In this document: piece by piece, positions 12,457 through 24,148 of the stretch
How the letters are laid out: the number at the start of each line of letters is the position of its first letter
Numbering within the stretch: position 1 is the first letter of the stretch
Assembly (NCBI GenBank): GCA_950022295.1
Contig: OX465598.1
Coordinates: forward strand, 181,841,501 to 181,905,500
Origin: Bromus sterilis
Taxonomy: Eukaryota; Streptophyta; Magnoliopsida; Poales; Poaceae
Direction: 5' to 3'
Length of the DNA: 64,000 nucleotides
Notes under the pieces: model-generated
What the model was told of the DNA's origin: nothing
Seen by the model: the letters and a program-made list of their open reading frames with translations, nothing else
The model's database searches: none
Position numbers and translations under genes: made by a program

Positions 12457-15400
12457 TGTGACGCCCCCAAAATCAGACCGTGTTCAGTAATCATACACGC
12501 AAGGTACACGATCGAGATTAGGGACTCACGGTGAGATATCACAACACAACTCTACAAATAAAATAATACAACCTGTTTAATACAAGCCAGGGGCCACGAG
12601 GGCTCGAATACAATAGCTCGAGAGCACAAAGTTAGCGGAGGCAATAGTATCTGAGTACAGACACAAGAATACAAGGTTTCCTTAAGAAGGCTAACACAAA
12701 TAACAACAGATCGAAAAGGCGAGGCCTCCTGCCTCGGAGCCTCCAAACTACTCCTGGTCAACGGGGGACTCAACATCGTAGAAGGCACCGGGGATCTTCA
12801 TGTTGCGGTGGTCGACATCGGGGATATCCATGTTGCGGTGGTCGACATCGGGGATCTCCTGCTCTTGGACTCCAAGGATCCAACGTCGACTGCAGCGGCC
12901 GATCAGGCAAAACAAAAGGGGGAAAATAAAGCAAGGGTGAGTATCTAGCATACCCGCGAGTCTTACGTCCGCTACTAAGCATTTATGCATTTGTATCGAA
13001 TGGAAAGGGGAGGATGTATATAGTGGACTTCAAGATAGAAATCAGAATAAGGGTAAGAAGCTAGGACTATCGAAGACGAGCATCTTCTGATGAGTCTTCC
13101 AGCATGAGAAGAGAAACAACCAACAGTTCAATAACATGAATGTAATAACAATGCAGCAGAAGTTGCTGCAGCATTGTATAATAATAAGTTGTAATAGTTA
13201 ATAATAATAATTCCTCCGAATTCCCCTCCTCGACTCCCCTGCGAGGAAGAAAACCCGGAACCAACAGATTAATAGTAGTAGTTTGTAGTGGTAAGGTCCA
13301 GCTTCAACATAAACCGTCCTGTTATCGTGGACACATCTATTCAAATATATTAAACTCCCTGCAGGGGTGCACTACTGTTCAGCCTGCACGCTCGGATCTC
13401 TAGGTTACCTTGTTAGGGAATGCCCCACCGAGGCTATCCGACACATCGCAGCCCATCCTAGGCTCAGCAGAGAGGCCATCCGCCAGACTATATCTTATGC
13501 GCTCAGGGGTCTAGGTCCCTCACCCTTCCACGCTCTGGCATGGTGCGAGTCAGGCCGGTGAAGCAAAAGAAAATCCAAACACACCTGCTGCAGCAAAGAA
13601 GACAACACCGCTTCCTGGCGATTAGGCCGCAGTACTGCTGACGTCTGAAGAGCTTTCAGACGAACTACGACGCGGAGGGCCCACACCGTAATCCCACGTG
13701 TAGGTAGTGCGTACAGACCAACGGGCCTCTCAAGTCATCCACCGAACCATTTAGCATTTTAATTAACCTGCGTGACAACCGTTATCGTTGCCTCGACTTA
13801 ACTGACCCGCGGACAACGACAGCAGTCAGGACCACCAGTACATCGGTGCCTGCCCTGTCGTCCCACCAAGTCTCTTCGGTTACCAACAAGGTGAACCGAC
13901 TCCTTACCTTATCTCGCGTGTGCTCTTGGTAGAGCTCGACTTTCGTGGTTTGGTAACTCTCGCGAGATACGAGTAGGGGCCAAGCACGCCAGTAACGTCG
14001 GTCGTACCCTCCCTGTTGTTCCCGACGCAATTCCGCTCGCGGGCACCGTTGGGTCACCCGACTCTTACTTTTAAGGAAACCAGTTGATTCGAGTGCCTAC
14101 ACTTAAGTGAAACTAGAAGGTATCACCCTCGATGGTACAATTAAAGAGGTCCGACAGAGACCTCAGCGGAATGAACTAAAGAGGTAAACCTCGTATCATC
14201 CCGGTGATGTTACGCTACCGAGCCGGCGAGAGTGAAATACGAGTCCATTCTACTCGTAAGTCAAACTCGAAGCGACTTGGCAGAGTCTCGCCGTTGTAGG
14301 TTCCCTAGGGTGTATGCATTGATCCGTACCTGTTGCAGTTATAATATTTTGTATTACCCGCATTCACTCCCCTGAGTGATCGCGACCCGCTATCTAATCC
14401 TAGCTAACAATGCGCAGGGCTCACTACTGAATAATACATAATTATAATAGGCATCAGAGGATAAAGGAAGGTACATCAAGGGGCGACAAAGACAAGCTAT
14501 GCAATTGAATAGGTAAGAAACGTAGCACCAGCGGTAACAATGCCTAGTGCAAGAAAAGTACGGAAAGATAGGCGATATCTAGAAAAGAGAGTGGCTCTTC
14601 TTGCCTGGAAGCTCGACGGTAGGGGTAGGTTCGTCGACGAAGTAGTCGTACCAGCAGCGGCGTAGTCGGCGGTAGCAGCGGGGTCTACCAGAGAATAAAG
14701 GGGGGAAGAAACAGTAAATATAAAGAAATCAAAGCAAACAGATGAATGGCATGACGTATGCAATGTTAACGATGTTCTAACGTAGTGCAACTGGTTTTGT
14801 TCGGAGCAGGAATTCATCCGGGGATGAAATACCGGCCCGTGGGTGATTATCGACAAACATCCCGGAGGGGGGAAGGTTCCATGTCTGTAGTGTTGTGAAT
14901 ACATGACAGACATGTGGATAGTGCATCCGTGATCGTTGATGCATTCCGAACAACTTTTATGTTCAGAACATTTCCATCCAAGAAAGTTTTACCGGTACCG
15001 GGTAATTACCGGACAGACGATCCGTAGGTGGAAAGTCTCGTGTTCGGTATGTTAGAGGGGTGCGGTGGGTATGCGGGTAGTGTATTTGTATTCATGATAT
15101 TTTTTTGAACAATTTTAATGTATAAAGTATTTTCATCGAAGTTACGGTTTAAAAGATAATCAATTTTAAAGTTTTAATCATTTTAAAACAATTTATCCAA
15201 TTTCTTTTATTAATATATTGAACATTATCCAGAACAGTGCACTGACAGAGGGGACCCACATGTCATACAAAGGGGTGTTTGACTGGTCAAACTGATAGGT
15301 GGGACTCCACTGTCATTGGCACAGATTTAACTAATTCATTTTATAATAAATAAATAGGATGGCCCACATGTCATTGGCTTTGGGATAATACACATTTAAT

Positions 15401-16828
15401 CATTTTATTAACCTAATGGCTGGGGGCCCACATGTCATATGATCAAGTTTTAATTCTCTTTTAAACTAATAGGTGGTTATCCACTAAGAGGTGATTAGGG
15501 GCTAATCCAATAGGTGGGCCCACTTGTTAGTGGAACACACCCACGATTTAAACCACGCCGACGCCAATGGGAAGCAGGGCTCGTCGGCGGTGGCTGACTG
15601 GCCGATTCCGGCCAAGGTTCGAGGCGCTCCCGGGCTCTAGGCGTAGCCAGCGCACGCGCCCATCTTTTGGGACTGACGGGAGGCCGCGGGGTGGCCGGAG
15701 CTGAGCTCTAGCCCAACAATGGCGGAGGCGGCGTTCGGCTCCAATGGCGTCCAACGAATGGCGGAATAAACGAGCGAGAAACCTGTTCAAATCAAACATA
15801 TTGTCCACTTTGAACGCGATTGTGTAGATTGCGCGGGATGAAAGGGTTTGGGAGCGCGGCTATGGCCATCACGGCGGCGGCCGGAGCGCGGTTCAGTGGG
15901 GACGACAACCCATGGCACCAAACTGAGCGCGAATAATTAGGGAAGTCTCACAGGCTCACCGGGAACGTGATGGAGAGCTCGGGGAGGCGTGCAGGCGAGG
16001 CAATCGGCGGAATTGCGGCAACGGCCGTGGTCGGGGAACGGTCCGATTCGCGACGCACGGTGGACAGGAGCTCGTGTCCGATGCGCGGGAAGAAGCAGCC
16101 AAGCCTGGGATCCTCCTGGACGTGCTCGCTCGGCCGGAGGTGGCCGTTGGTCGCCGAAGTACGCAACGGCGGCGACGATGGTGCTCGGGCCCGTGCGGGA
16201 GGAAAAGAGGGGCAGGGGCAAGCGCGAGGGGAATGGGAGGGGAAGGTTAGGGTTTCAAAGGGCAGGGGCCCGACGTGTTCTTAACCGCCAGGGAAGCCGG
16301 GGGATGTGCGACACCGCGACGGCGGCGACGAGCTCGCCGTGGATGCCCTCCACGATACCCCCTGTGAACAGGGGAAGAAGATGGGGGGGGAGGGGCGTGG
16401 TGGGCCGGGATGGGCCTCGCCCAGTGAGGGATTTATCTCTTTCTTTTTTTTGTTCCTTTTCTTCTTTCTGTCACTTTTTCTTTTCTGTTTTTATTTTTTT
16501 AGATACTTTTGTATTTTTAAAAAAAATATTTTATATGTTCTATAATTAGTGTTACACTCCATATCAGTGCTACTGTTGTGAATTGTTTGATTTATTTTAT
16601 AGCTTAATAAATTCCCATACCCACATGGACATAGTCCACTGAATATTGGGCATTTTACAAAAGTGGTTGAAATATTTTTGGATTAAGTTTTATTTGTCAC
16701 ATAATTTTAATAGCCACCAAAAAGGCATTTTGAGTTTGTGTTGATTAAAAGATGATCAAGGGATGATTAGCAACGGTAATTGTGATTACTGTAGGTGATT
16801 ACTGTAGAGTGACACCTGGGGTGTTACA
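12457..16828 (-). repeat. right (5') LTR of element C
   Basis: This 4.37-kb LTR starts on the + strand with TGTGACGCCCCC and ends with GGGTGTTACA, where sequence of the B LTR resumes. It is the complete version of the truncated copy at 2523-9702. Its termini match those of element A. No supported gene is present; open frames near 15940-16550 lie in a GC-rich block followed by T-rich sequence. Confidence 0.88.
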
Positions 16829-17105
16829 TGTGGTTACGGGAATGGTGTGTTTTACCGTTGCCCTAGGCATTTGATTGTAGTCTGTACTCAGACATGTATC
16901 TTCCGCTAATGTACTATATTTAAGGAAATTGTATGCCGATTGTATGAGATGTTGTATCCATGTAGTTTTAATGTTGCGATATCATGTTGGAAATCCGGGG
17001 CATATGGCAATGTCATATGTCGCGGTGGGACCGATATGTGCTTCGTCCCCGGTTCTCGACGGAAACATTCTATATCTGGAACAATACCGCATATCGGGCC
17101 TTACA
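16829..17105 (+). repeat. end of a second B LTR, right of element C
   Basis: 277 bases align end to end with 1835-2111 and stop at the same terminal CCTTACA. No PBS follows, as expected for a 3' LTR. The simplest reading is that C inserted into the 3' LTR of B; the upstream part of that LTR and most of B have since been deleted. Confidence 0.75.
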
Positions 17106-18286
17106 GTCTTTCCCTAACCATGAGGTTCATCTCCTCACGTCTAACAAGTCCATGAAGGAGTATAACATTGAGGCCCAATTTATTGCAACCAAGAGTAATT
17201 ATGGATAGCCAAGAGAGAAATAATGAAGGAAACCCAGCTAGTTCGGAGAAAATGATTCTGACAGAAGGAAAGTCAACATACGAGAAGCACCTAGAAGGAG
17301 TGGTTGTTGCCGTGGCAAGGACCAAGGCAGACAGCCATGGCGTAGAAACGAATCTTCCTGTGATACGCAACAAGAGTTAGTGCTACACCCATAAGCTGCC
17401 CAAAAGCCCGCAACTCCTGCGAGCCCGATATGTAGAGCAAAAAGGTATCCGCATGGAATCCATGCTCACATTCCCCCGATCAGTCGAAACCATGTTTCTA
17501 TATGGATCACCATGGATGCCCAAACCTAAGGAACCCCTTTCATATGGGAAAGGATCGAGTATCCATCCGGTCAGCTTGTGCGGCTACACATGTTTGAAAT
17601 TGTCAGTAGTTGCTGGGACAATCTAGTTTGCTTAACTAAAGCTCCCCCAACCAGCTCACTCGGCATTTTGACTACAAGGACCGTGTTGAAGCATAACACG
17701 GCCTATCACCACACACGGATACGGCAGCACGTCATGTAAACCTCCGCATTAGTACAAGTTCTGGGTTTGTGACCCGCCCATCGGAACTAACGCTTAAGAT
17801 GGACGAGCCAACAACAAAGTGATGCCACGCCATATGCAGACATTACAAGTTCCTCCCAATGGGTTATCACGATGATGAGAATTTTGAGGTTATCGACCAC
17901 CCCTAGAAGGTAGGTCTATTTTTGAAGAGGCGGATACAAAGGATTCAAGAATGTATCGCAGATAAGGCCCGAGATACTCTGAGGATAGTACGAATATCAC
18001 CCGCAGTCAACCTATGCCAAGATAGCTCGCTATCTTACCGGTCAGTCCATATGAGGATGGAAGTCATTAGGAAAGGATCTGATAGATAAAGGAAAAATAT
18101 CCCGTCAGGAATATGGATTGGGTGAAGTAAACCCCCCGAGGAAAAATATCTTGGATGCTGTCGAGGAAACACTAAGCGGTAAAAAGGAAACCTGAGAAGC
18201 AATATGTTTCCTTAAGACGGTAGGTTTTCAATGGTTCCCTGAGCAACCAAATCTCGAGCACGAGATTTTTCGAAGGGGGGTAGGTT
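17106..18286 (+). mobile_element. 3' internal part of Gypsy-type element E, degenerate
   Basis: This stretch precedes an LTR start and ends with a polypurine tract, so it is the 3' interior of a + strand element. No protein domain can be recognised; it is either untranslated 3' sequence or heavily decayed pol. The left border with the B LTR copy at 17105/17106 shows no clear target duplication. Confidence 0.55.
18250..18286 (+). other. palindrome and polypurine tract of element E
   Basis: AATCTCGAGCACGAGATT (18250-18267) is followed by CGAAGGGGGGTAGGTT (18271-18286), which abuts the LTR start TGTGACACCC. The same kind of palindrome precedes the polypurine tracts of A, C and D2. Confidence 0.75.
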
Positions 18287-20724
18287 TGTGACACCCTGGA
18301 TTTTGGTACTTTCTTTTTCCAAAATACTTTTCTGAGTTATTTCAAGATTTGCTATTTGGTTTGATTTTAAGAAACTCTTTGGACTAGAAACTTGAGCATA
18401 TTTTCTTTCCTTTCTCAAGTAGCCCATGATTCCCTAGACCTTTTCCAATGATCATCCCTTGATCCATCCCACCCAAGCCACCTTTTTATTCAAGCCATAT
18501 ATTCCTCTTCCAATAAAAGGAATATTCCCCTTCATTTGAGGATTGTGAAGCAACCCCTATTTTTATTGTTCCATAAATCCCCAAATAATTCTCTCATATT
18601 ATTGTTTCCATATCTTGCCAAAATATCCAAAAACATTGCATGGCCCAAGTGGATTTCTCACCTAGAGAAATTCATTTGTCTGTGGGGGCAGAATAGAACT
18701 TTGTGAAGGAAGTGTTATTTATATTTATCCATTGCAGGTGAAACTTTTTGTGCCTACTCTTGTGACCATATCATTAGCCTATGCCAAATTTCAGCCTTAG
18801 GGGACAAGCCAAACTCCATCCCAAAATTCACAAAGTTTGGATGCAGCAAGGGGGCATTGTGAAGCAAGTGCATGATAGGGGCACCCATTTTCCTTGAAAC
18901 GTTTTGCACATGAGCATAACCCAAATAACTCCACTAGACTAAGTTTTAGCCAAATCCAACCACCCATGTGAGGGGGTCATCAAGATGAAGTTCCTGGCCA
19001 GCAGAGTACCTTGTGAAGCAACTACTAGCTAGAAACTTCCCCTAAACCTGAAACTTTGCACACCTATGCACACCCCCAAATAACCCCTCTCCACAGAATT
19101 TGAGCCACCTCCATCTATCCTAGAGGATGCCAGCTTCAACAATGCATTTTTGGTCCATTGGACACTTACAAAGGAAGTACATTGTTTAATTGGCCAATGG
19201 AGCTCCAACCTCACACACACAGAGTCCTTCTGACCCTAAATCCATGGGACAACACCACATGCACCCCCTCCTCACCAGTTGAGCGTATCTTCTACTGCAA
19301 GTTTGTTGTATCAAAATTTGTAGTGAAGATAAGCTCATCCTGTAGGCCCCCTTGACCATCCTGTGTCACAGTAGTGATCATTGTAGAGAGGAGAAGCTGC
19401 TAGACATCTTTGGCCACACGAAAACCTCCTGTATGCACCAGTGTTGTGGTGGCCACACCCATGGTGTGACACTGTCGTGCTCTGGGTGTGTCCCAAGCTC
19501 ACCAACCACATGAATCACGCGTTGCAGCGCGCCCCTACCTTCCTCCCGGCGTCCCATCGCACCGCACGGCTTTTCCAGGCCACGCACGCCCTTTTGTCCC
19601 TCTTGCCCTCTCCGGATTCGTGTCGGTGCTCGCCGTCGTGCGCAACACGACGGCCACAAGGTTCTCGTCCTGTCCCTTTCACATTGACCCTTCCCCCTCG
19701 GCCCCTAGTGCTCCTACTCGCGTGACCTCCCCCGTAACCCCTAGAACCCCTGGAAACCATCCTGAGCCCCGCCACCTCACCTCCCCGCCGTGGCGGCTTC
19801 TGCTCGGCGCGCCCGGGCCAAGCATCACCACTAGCATATTTAAAGGCGTGTCGGCCTCGCCTAGCTTCACCACCAGCCCTCCGCACCTCCCAATCAATCG
19901 TTCGCACAAGGAATCAAAGTCGCGGGCTCGTCTTCCCCAACTTCGGCGATCGTGCTAAGTTGTTGGTCATGCAATGAACGGAATGGTTGGGTGGTAACGC
20001 GATGACACCTAACCCGTTGAATGGTCGTGCGATGACGCGTATGAGTTGTTGTTCATGCGATGACCAGATTGGTTGGGTGGTACTTTAATGACACCTAACT
20101 CGTTGAATGGTCGTGCAACGACCCGTGCAAGTTGAGTTGTCATGAGATGACCAGGTGCTTGAGTCTGTAATGACTCCGAGGTAAGCCGCATGATTATGTG
20201 ATGATCATGTGGGGTCCATGTGACCTTAAACGATGGTTGTTCATGCATTAGTTCTAATCTTGATAATATGCTAGATTCATCATGTTAGCATTGCTTGAAC
20301 TGTTATGCCATGTTATTTGTTTGCCTTGGTGCTTTGGTTGTTGTGAGCTTGCAAGGACATTCAATGTATTGACCTGGCGTGTCATGCTAGACTTGCTGGC
20401 AATATTGTGATTGCGTAAGATGATGTTCGCGGTGTTGTGAACTAGAAGGTGTTGCAGTCAGTGTCACTGTGGAGTGGATTTCATCACCGTCACTGTTGTT
20501 CCGCTGCCGTAGAGCTCTTCCGCTGCTTGATGTAGTCTCGTGGCTAGCATTAAGAGCAAGTTGTTCTCCGCCTCGCTCCGCTAGCGTTATAATCGACTCC
20601 CTTGTACCCATTTCATCGGTAATATAAGTGGTTCCGTTCTATATCAAGCAGTGTCGTGTTCCAATAGACATGATCTCTGAGCTGGAGCACAGGCCATTCC
20701 TGTATTCTGAGCCGGGGTGCCACA
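18287..20724 (+). repeat. 3' LTR of element E
   Basis: The LTR starts TGTGACACCCTGG after the polypurine tract and ends GGGGTGCCACA at 20724, giving about 2.4 kb. Sequence that follows belongs to the F LTR, so E seems to have inserted into it. No matching 5' LTR is in the window. It contains the 86-bp tandem repeat at 19958-20155. Confidence 0.75.
19958..20155. repeat. 86-bp tandem repeat in the E LTR (about 2.3 copies)
   Basis: GGTTGGGTGG occurs at 19985 and again at 20071, each followed by a similar 86-base unit that contains ACACCTAAC and GTTGAATGGTCGTGC. A partial unit precedes at 19958-19984. The units differ at scattered positions. Confidence 0.85.
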
Positions 20725-21208
20725 AGTTGTTAGTAGTCATATGATGTTGAAGTAATATGTGTTGTTTGATGTTTACGTTGTGGTGTTATTCTTCTAGTGG
20801 TGTTATGTGAACGTCGACTACATAACACTTTGCCTGTTTAAGGACCTAGAGGAATACATTGTGTATAAACTATGCTTATGGTGGGTTGCCGGAGTGAAAA
20901 AAACCTAAACCCCAGTTCACACACTTTTGCAAGAGGGAGTGTTGGATCCTAAAGTTTATTGCTATGGTTAGGCTTTTCCTTAATTTCTATCTTGTATTTG
21001 AGGATGCTTGCAAGAGGTTTAATCATAAGAGTGTACTTATCTTAGTCTAGAAGGTGCAGTAGCATAAGTCCACCCACACAACACTTATAACACAAAACAT
21101 AGTACAAGATGGAATATGGCGAAAGCACATGACTACCTCTCCCGTGTGTCCTCAAGAATGCTTTAGTCTTATAAGTTTGATCCTTCGGCTTATAATTTGC
21201 ACAAAGGG
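20725..21208 (+). repeat. 5' LTR of F, upstream fragment
   Basis: This fragment precedes the Copia insertion and ends with AAGGG, the Copia target site. It resumes after the Copia element at 53784. Its final 289 bases (20920-21208) have a second copy at 39836-40125, inside the Copia element. The beginning of the F LTR is not here, because E abuts it at 20724. Confidence 0.75.
21204..21208. repeat. target site duplication of Copia element H (mate 53784-53788)
   Basis: AAGGG precedes the LTR start at 21209 and follows the far LTR end at 53783, 32.6 kb away. A third AAGGG lies at 40121-40125, just inside the right LTR, as part of the duplicated F segment. Confidence 0.92.
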
Positions 21209-22528
21209 TGTTGGGGAACGCGGTACGCTACGCTAGCGCGAAATTAAAATTTCTACCTTGCACAACCAAGATCTTGCTGCTGGAGAAGAACTACGTGATG
21301 AGGGATTACCACTAGACGCGCAGTCATGGCGGCGGAAGGAGAGTTGGCGATGCACATCGGCGGCGGCTCCTCGAATCCCGCGAACGGAGTCCCGCGTTCC
21401 GATCCCGTGAACAGTTCGTCCAAGCACCGCAGGTGCGGCGCCTCAAGGGGATGCGCATGTACAAGGAGGAGCGCCGGGCGGCGGACTGCTAGGTCCGACG
21501 GCTCGTCCGGGAGGTGGAGTAGCGGCTAGGGTTGTGGTCTGGCCTGTACCCCTACGGGGTTCGCCCTAGACCTTTCATAGGCGCCCGTGGAATGGCCTCA
21601 ACCCTTGAGGCAATCCGAACCCGCCATCTATATTACATTCAGATCACATCCGAATGGGCTCCTTTCGCCTTAAGCGCGCGACCCGATAGGTTCGCGTATA
21701 CATGGTCACGACCCAGATCACATCCGATTTGATAGTCGGTAGCAATTCCTAGAAGAACATGATGGCTCCCATATATGCGTCAAGTCATAAGACGAACCAT
21801 TACAAAGTGTCATATACAACATTCCTTTTATCTCACGATATATGTTATCAAGCTTAAGGTGATTACTTGTCACCCTTGTGACAACTTGACCTCTCTTCTC
21901 GAAACCGTGATACAGATTCCTAAACTGGGTTAACACTTAACCCATGTCGCATGGCCATGCTTTCTGAATCTTATCCCTCGAGAGAGCCCAGAGAATATCT
22001 TTCCATGGTGTAGGGGAAAATCCATGTCGCATCAACCATGTCTCGCGACATGTATCATGACTCACCTGTAAGCTACCTATATAACTACCCAGTTACGGTG
22101 TAGCGTTTGATAGTCCCTAAGAGATTCATTCCTCATCTCGAGAACATGTGAGGACCTCAGGTCTAGGACATGCCATATACATTGTATTGAGACTAACAAA
22201 TGACAGTACCTCGTTGCATCTCAAAGTGGATCTCTGTCCAACTAAGTGATCTCATCACTGAGTCCATACTATCGGGTAGTATCTCCATGCCCATGACTTG
22301 TGAAACATAGTCATCAACTGAATCATATACTAGTCAAGGATATGTGTCCGCATAACCTTATAAACTAGGGACCATTAGAACAATCATGATAGAATATATA
22401 GTTTCACAAACAAGTCACATACTTATTGATACATATCAGTGATGATTTTCAAAGAAAATACAAATTACTTATGAATACATAAGGAGATAACATCATAACA
22501 TGATTGCCTCTAGGGCATATCTCCATTA
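21209..22528 (-). repeat. left (3') LTR of Copia element H
   Basis: The 1.32-kb LTR begins TGTTGGGGAACG on the + strand and ends at 22528 just before a polypurine tract. It aligns with the right LTR but with many substitutions and small indels, so the two are clearly diverged. The TATA-like site of the right LTR is altered here (21571-21581). Confidence 0.9.
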
Positions 22529-22546
22529 GTCTCCCACTTTCACTAC
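22529..22546 (-). other. polypurine tract of Copia element H
   Basis: On the minus strand this reads GTAGTGAAAGTGGGAGAC and abuts the 3' LTR. It confirms the right-to-left direction of the element. Confidence 0.8.
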
Positions 22547-22686
22547 AGTCAATCAGTTAGGCATCTAAGGCCCGTGTCTCTTACGTGCGCCTCATGTTTC
22601 GGCATCGGGAGAGGCTTCGTCAATGAATCGACAACATTTTCATCCATGTGTACTTTACATACATTTATATTACCATCCTCTACGAA

Positions 22687-24148
22687 TTATCGTGTAAGAT
22701 GATAACGCTTTTCTATGTGCTTGGATTTCTGGAGATGCCTTGGCTCCCTGGCCTGTGCGATGGCACCACTATTATCACGATAGAGGTCCAACGGGTTTTC
22801 CGAGTCTGGAACCAAACCAAGAAGGGAAATGAAATCACTTATCCAAACACCTTCCTTTGAAGCTTCAGAAGCTGCAAGGTACTCAGCCTGTGCGATGGCA
22901 CCACTACTCGGTGATGGCACCACTAGCGTCTCTTGCTTGAAACTTTTCCAGCTCACTGCACCTCCGTCCAGAATGAATACATAACCAGATTGAGACAAAA
23001 ATCATCCCTGTCAATTTGGAAACTAGCATCAGTGTAACCTTTTACAACGAGCTCGTCCTCACCTCCACAAACTAGGAACATATCCTTAGTCCTTCTCAGG
23101 TACTTTAGGATGCTCTTAACTGTTTTCCAGTGGATCTCGCTTGTATTAGCCTAGTATCTGCTCGTATCACTTAGAGCATAGGAAACATCTGGACGAGTAC
23201 ATACCATTGCAAACATGTTAGACCCGATGGACGAAGCATATGGAATCTTATCCATGCGTCTTTGCTCATCAGGAGTCGATGGACCCTGAGTCTTGCTTAG
23301 ATGAATGCCATGTGACGCAGGCAAGAACCCTTTCTTGGCCTCATGCATGTTGAACCCATTCAACACCTTGTCAATATATGTACTCAGGCTTAATCCAATA
23401 ATCCTCCTTGATCTATCTCTATAGATCTTGATTCCAAAAATGTAAGATGCTTCTCCCAAGTGCTTCATTGCAAAACTATTTTTTAATGAGTCCTTGACAG
23501 CTCCAAGCATTGGAATGTCATTCCTAATCAGTAATATTCTCATCCACATATAAGATTAGAAATACAATTGAGATCTCGCTAAACTTCTTGAACACACAAG
23601 GTTCCTTTTCGTTCTCGATGAAGCCAAACGATTTGACAACCTCTTGAAAACGAATATTCCAACTCCGAGATGCCTGCTTCAATCCATAAATGGATTTCTG
23701 AAGTTTTCATAACTTAATAGCATTCTATGGAACGACAAAACCTTCGGGCTGTATCATATACACGTCCTTGTCTAGATTTCGTTAAGGAAAGTTGTTTTTA
23801 CATCCATCTGCCAAATCTCATAATCGAAATAGGAAACTATAGCTAGAATAATCCGAACTGATTTAAGCATCGCTACAGGCGAGAAGGTCTCGTTGTAGTC
23901 AATTCCATGAACTTGTCGAAACCCTTTCGCGACAAGTCGAGCTTTATGGATTTGAGCATGTCCATCCATATCATTTTTCTTGTTAAAGATCCATTTACAC
24001 TCAATGGTTCTTGCACCATTTGGCAGATCAACCAAGTTCCAAACTTTATTGTCATCCATGGACTTTAACTCGGATCTCATGGCTTCAAGACATAACTCGG
24101 AATTTGTATCCACCATCTCTTCGGCATATGTCAAAGGCTCATTGTTTT
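22687..24148 (-). pseudogene. Copia pol, RT and RNase H part (broken)
   Basis: Read on the minus strand, this is the C-terminal half of Copia pol: RT N-terminal part (24143-23772, with the block KWIFNKKNDMDG), RT core and thumb (23549-23151, with GIKIYRDRSRRIIGLS and CTRPDVSYALS), and RNase H (22998-22687, with SGYVFILDGG and DNSGAIAQA). The enzyme would copy element RNA into DNA in virus-like particles. Lesions: the YVDD active-site region at about 23540-23555 reads YVDE with a frameshift, further shifts or stops separate the three blocks, and RNase H holds a copied 21-base segment at 22886-22906. D2 cuts the gene at 24148; the reading frame continues at 38215. Confidence 0.9.
24144..24148. 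repeat. target site duplication of D2 (mate 38210-38214)
   Basis: GTTTT precedes the D2 LTR start at 24149 and follows its end at 38209. Removing D2 plus one GTTTT restores continuity of the Copia RT region across the site. Confidence 0.95.

Larger units (their letters stand above)
2523..16828 (-). mobile_element. element C: non-coding LARD-like LTR element, 5' end of left LTR lost
   Basis: Two long LTR copies flank a 2.75-kb internal region. In minus orientation the LTR starts TGTAACACCCC and ends with GGGGGCGTCACA. A polypurine tract adjoins the left LTR and a tRNA-iMet PBS adjoins the right LTR, so the element runs right to left. The internal region has no gag or pol frame. Long LTRs with a non-coding interior match the published description of large retrotransposon derivatives (LARDs) of barley relatives; that match is an inference from structure. 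The left LTR is truncated and holds a solo LTR. Element A (41150-53464) is a second member of the same family. Confidence 0.75.

Noticed and set aside
20940..21208. TGTTGGATCC at 20940 and 39856 as the true Copia LTR start
   Set aside because: Placing the border there gives no target duplication, whereas TGTTGGGG at 21209 gives exact AAGGG on both sides. The 20940 segment reads as F LTR.
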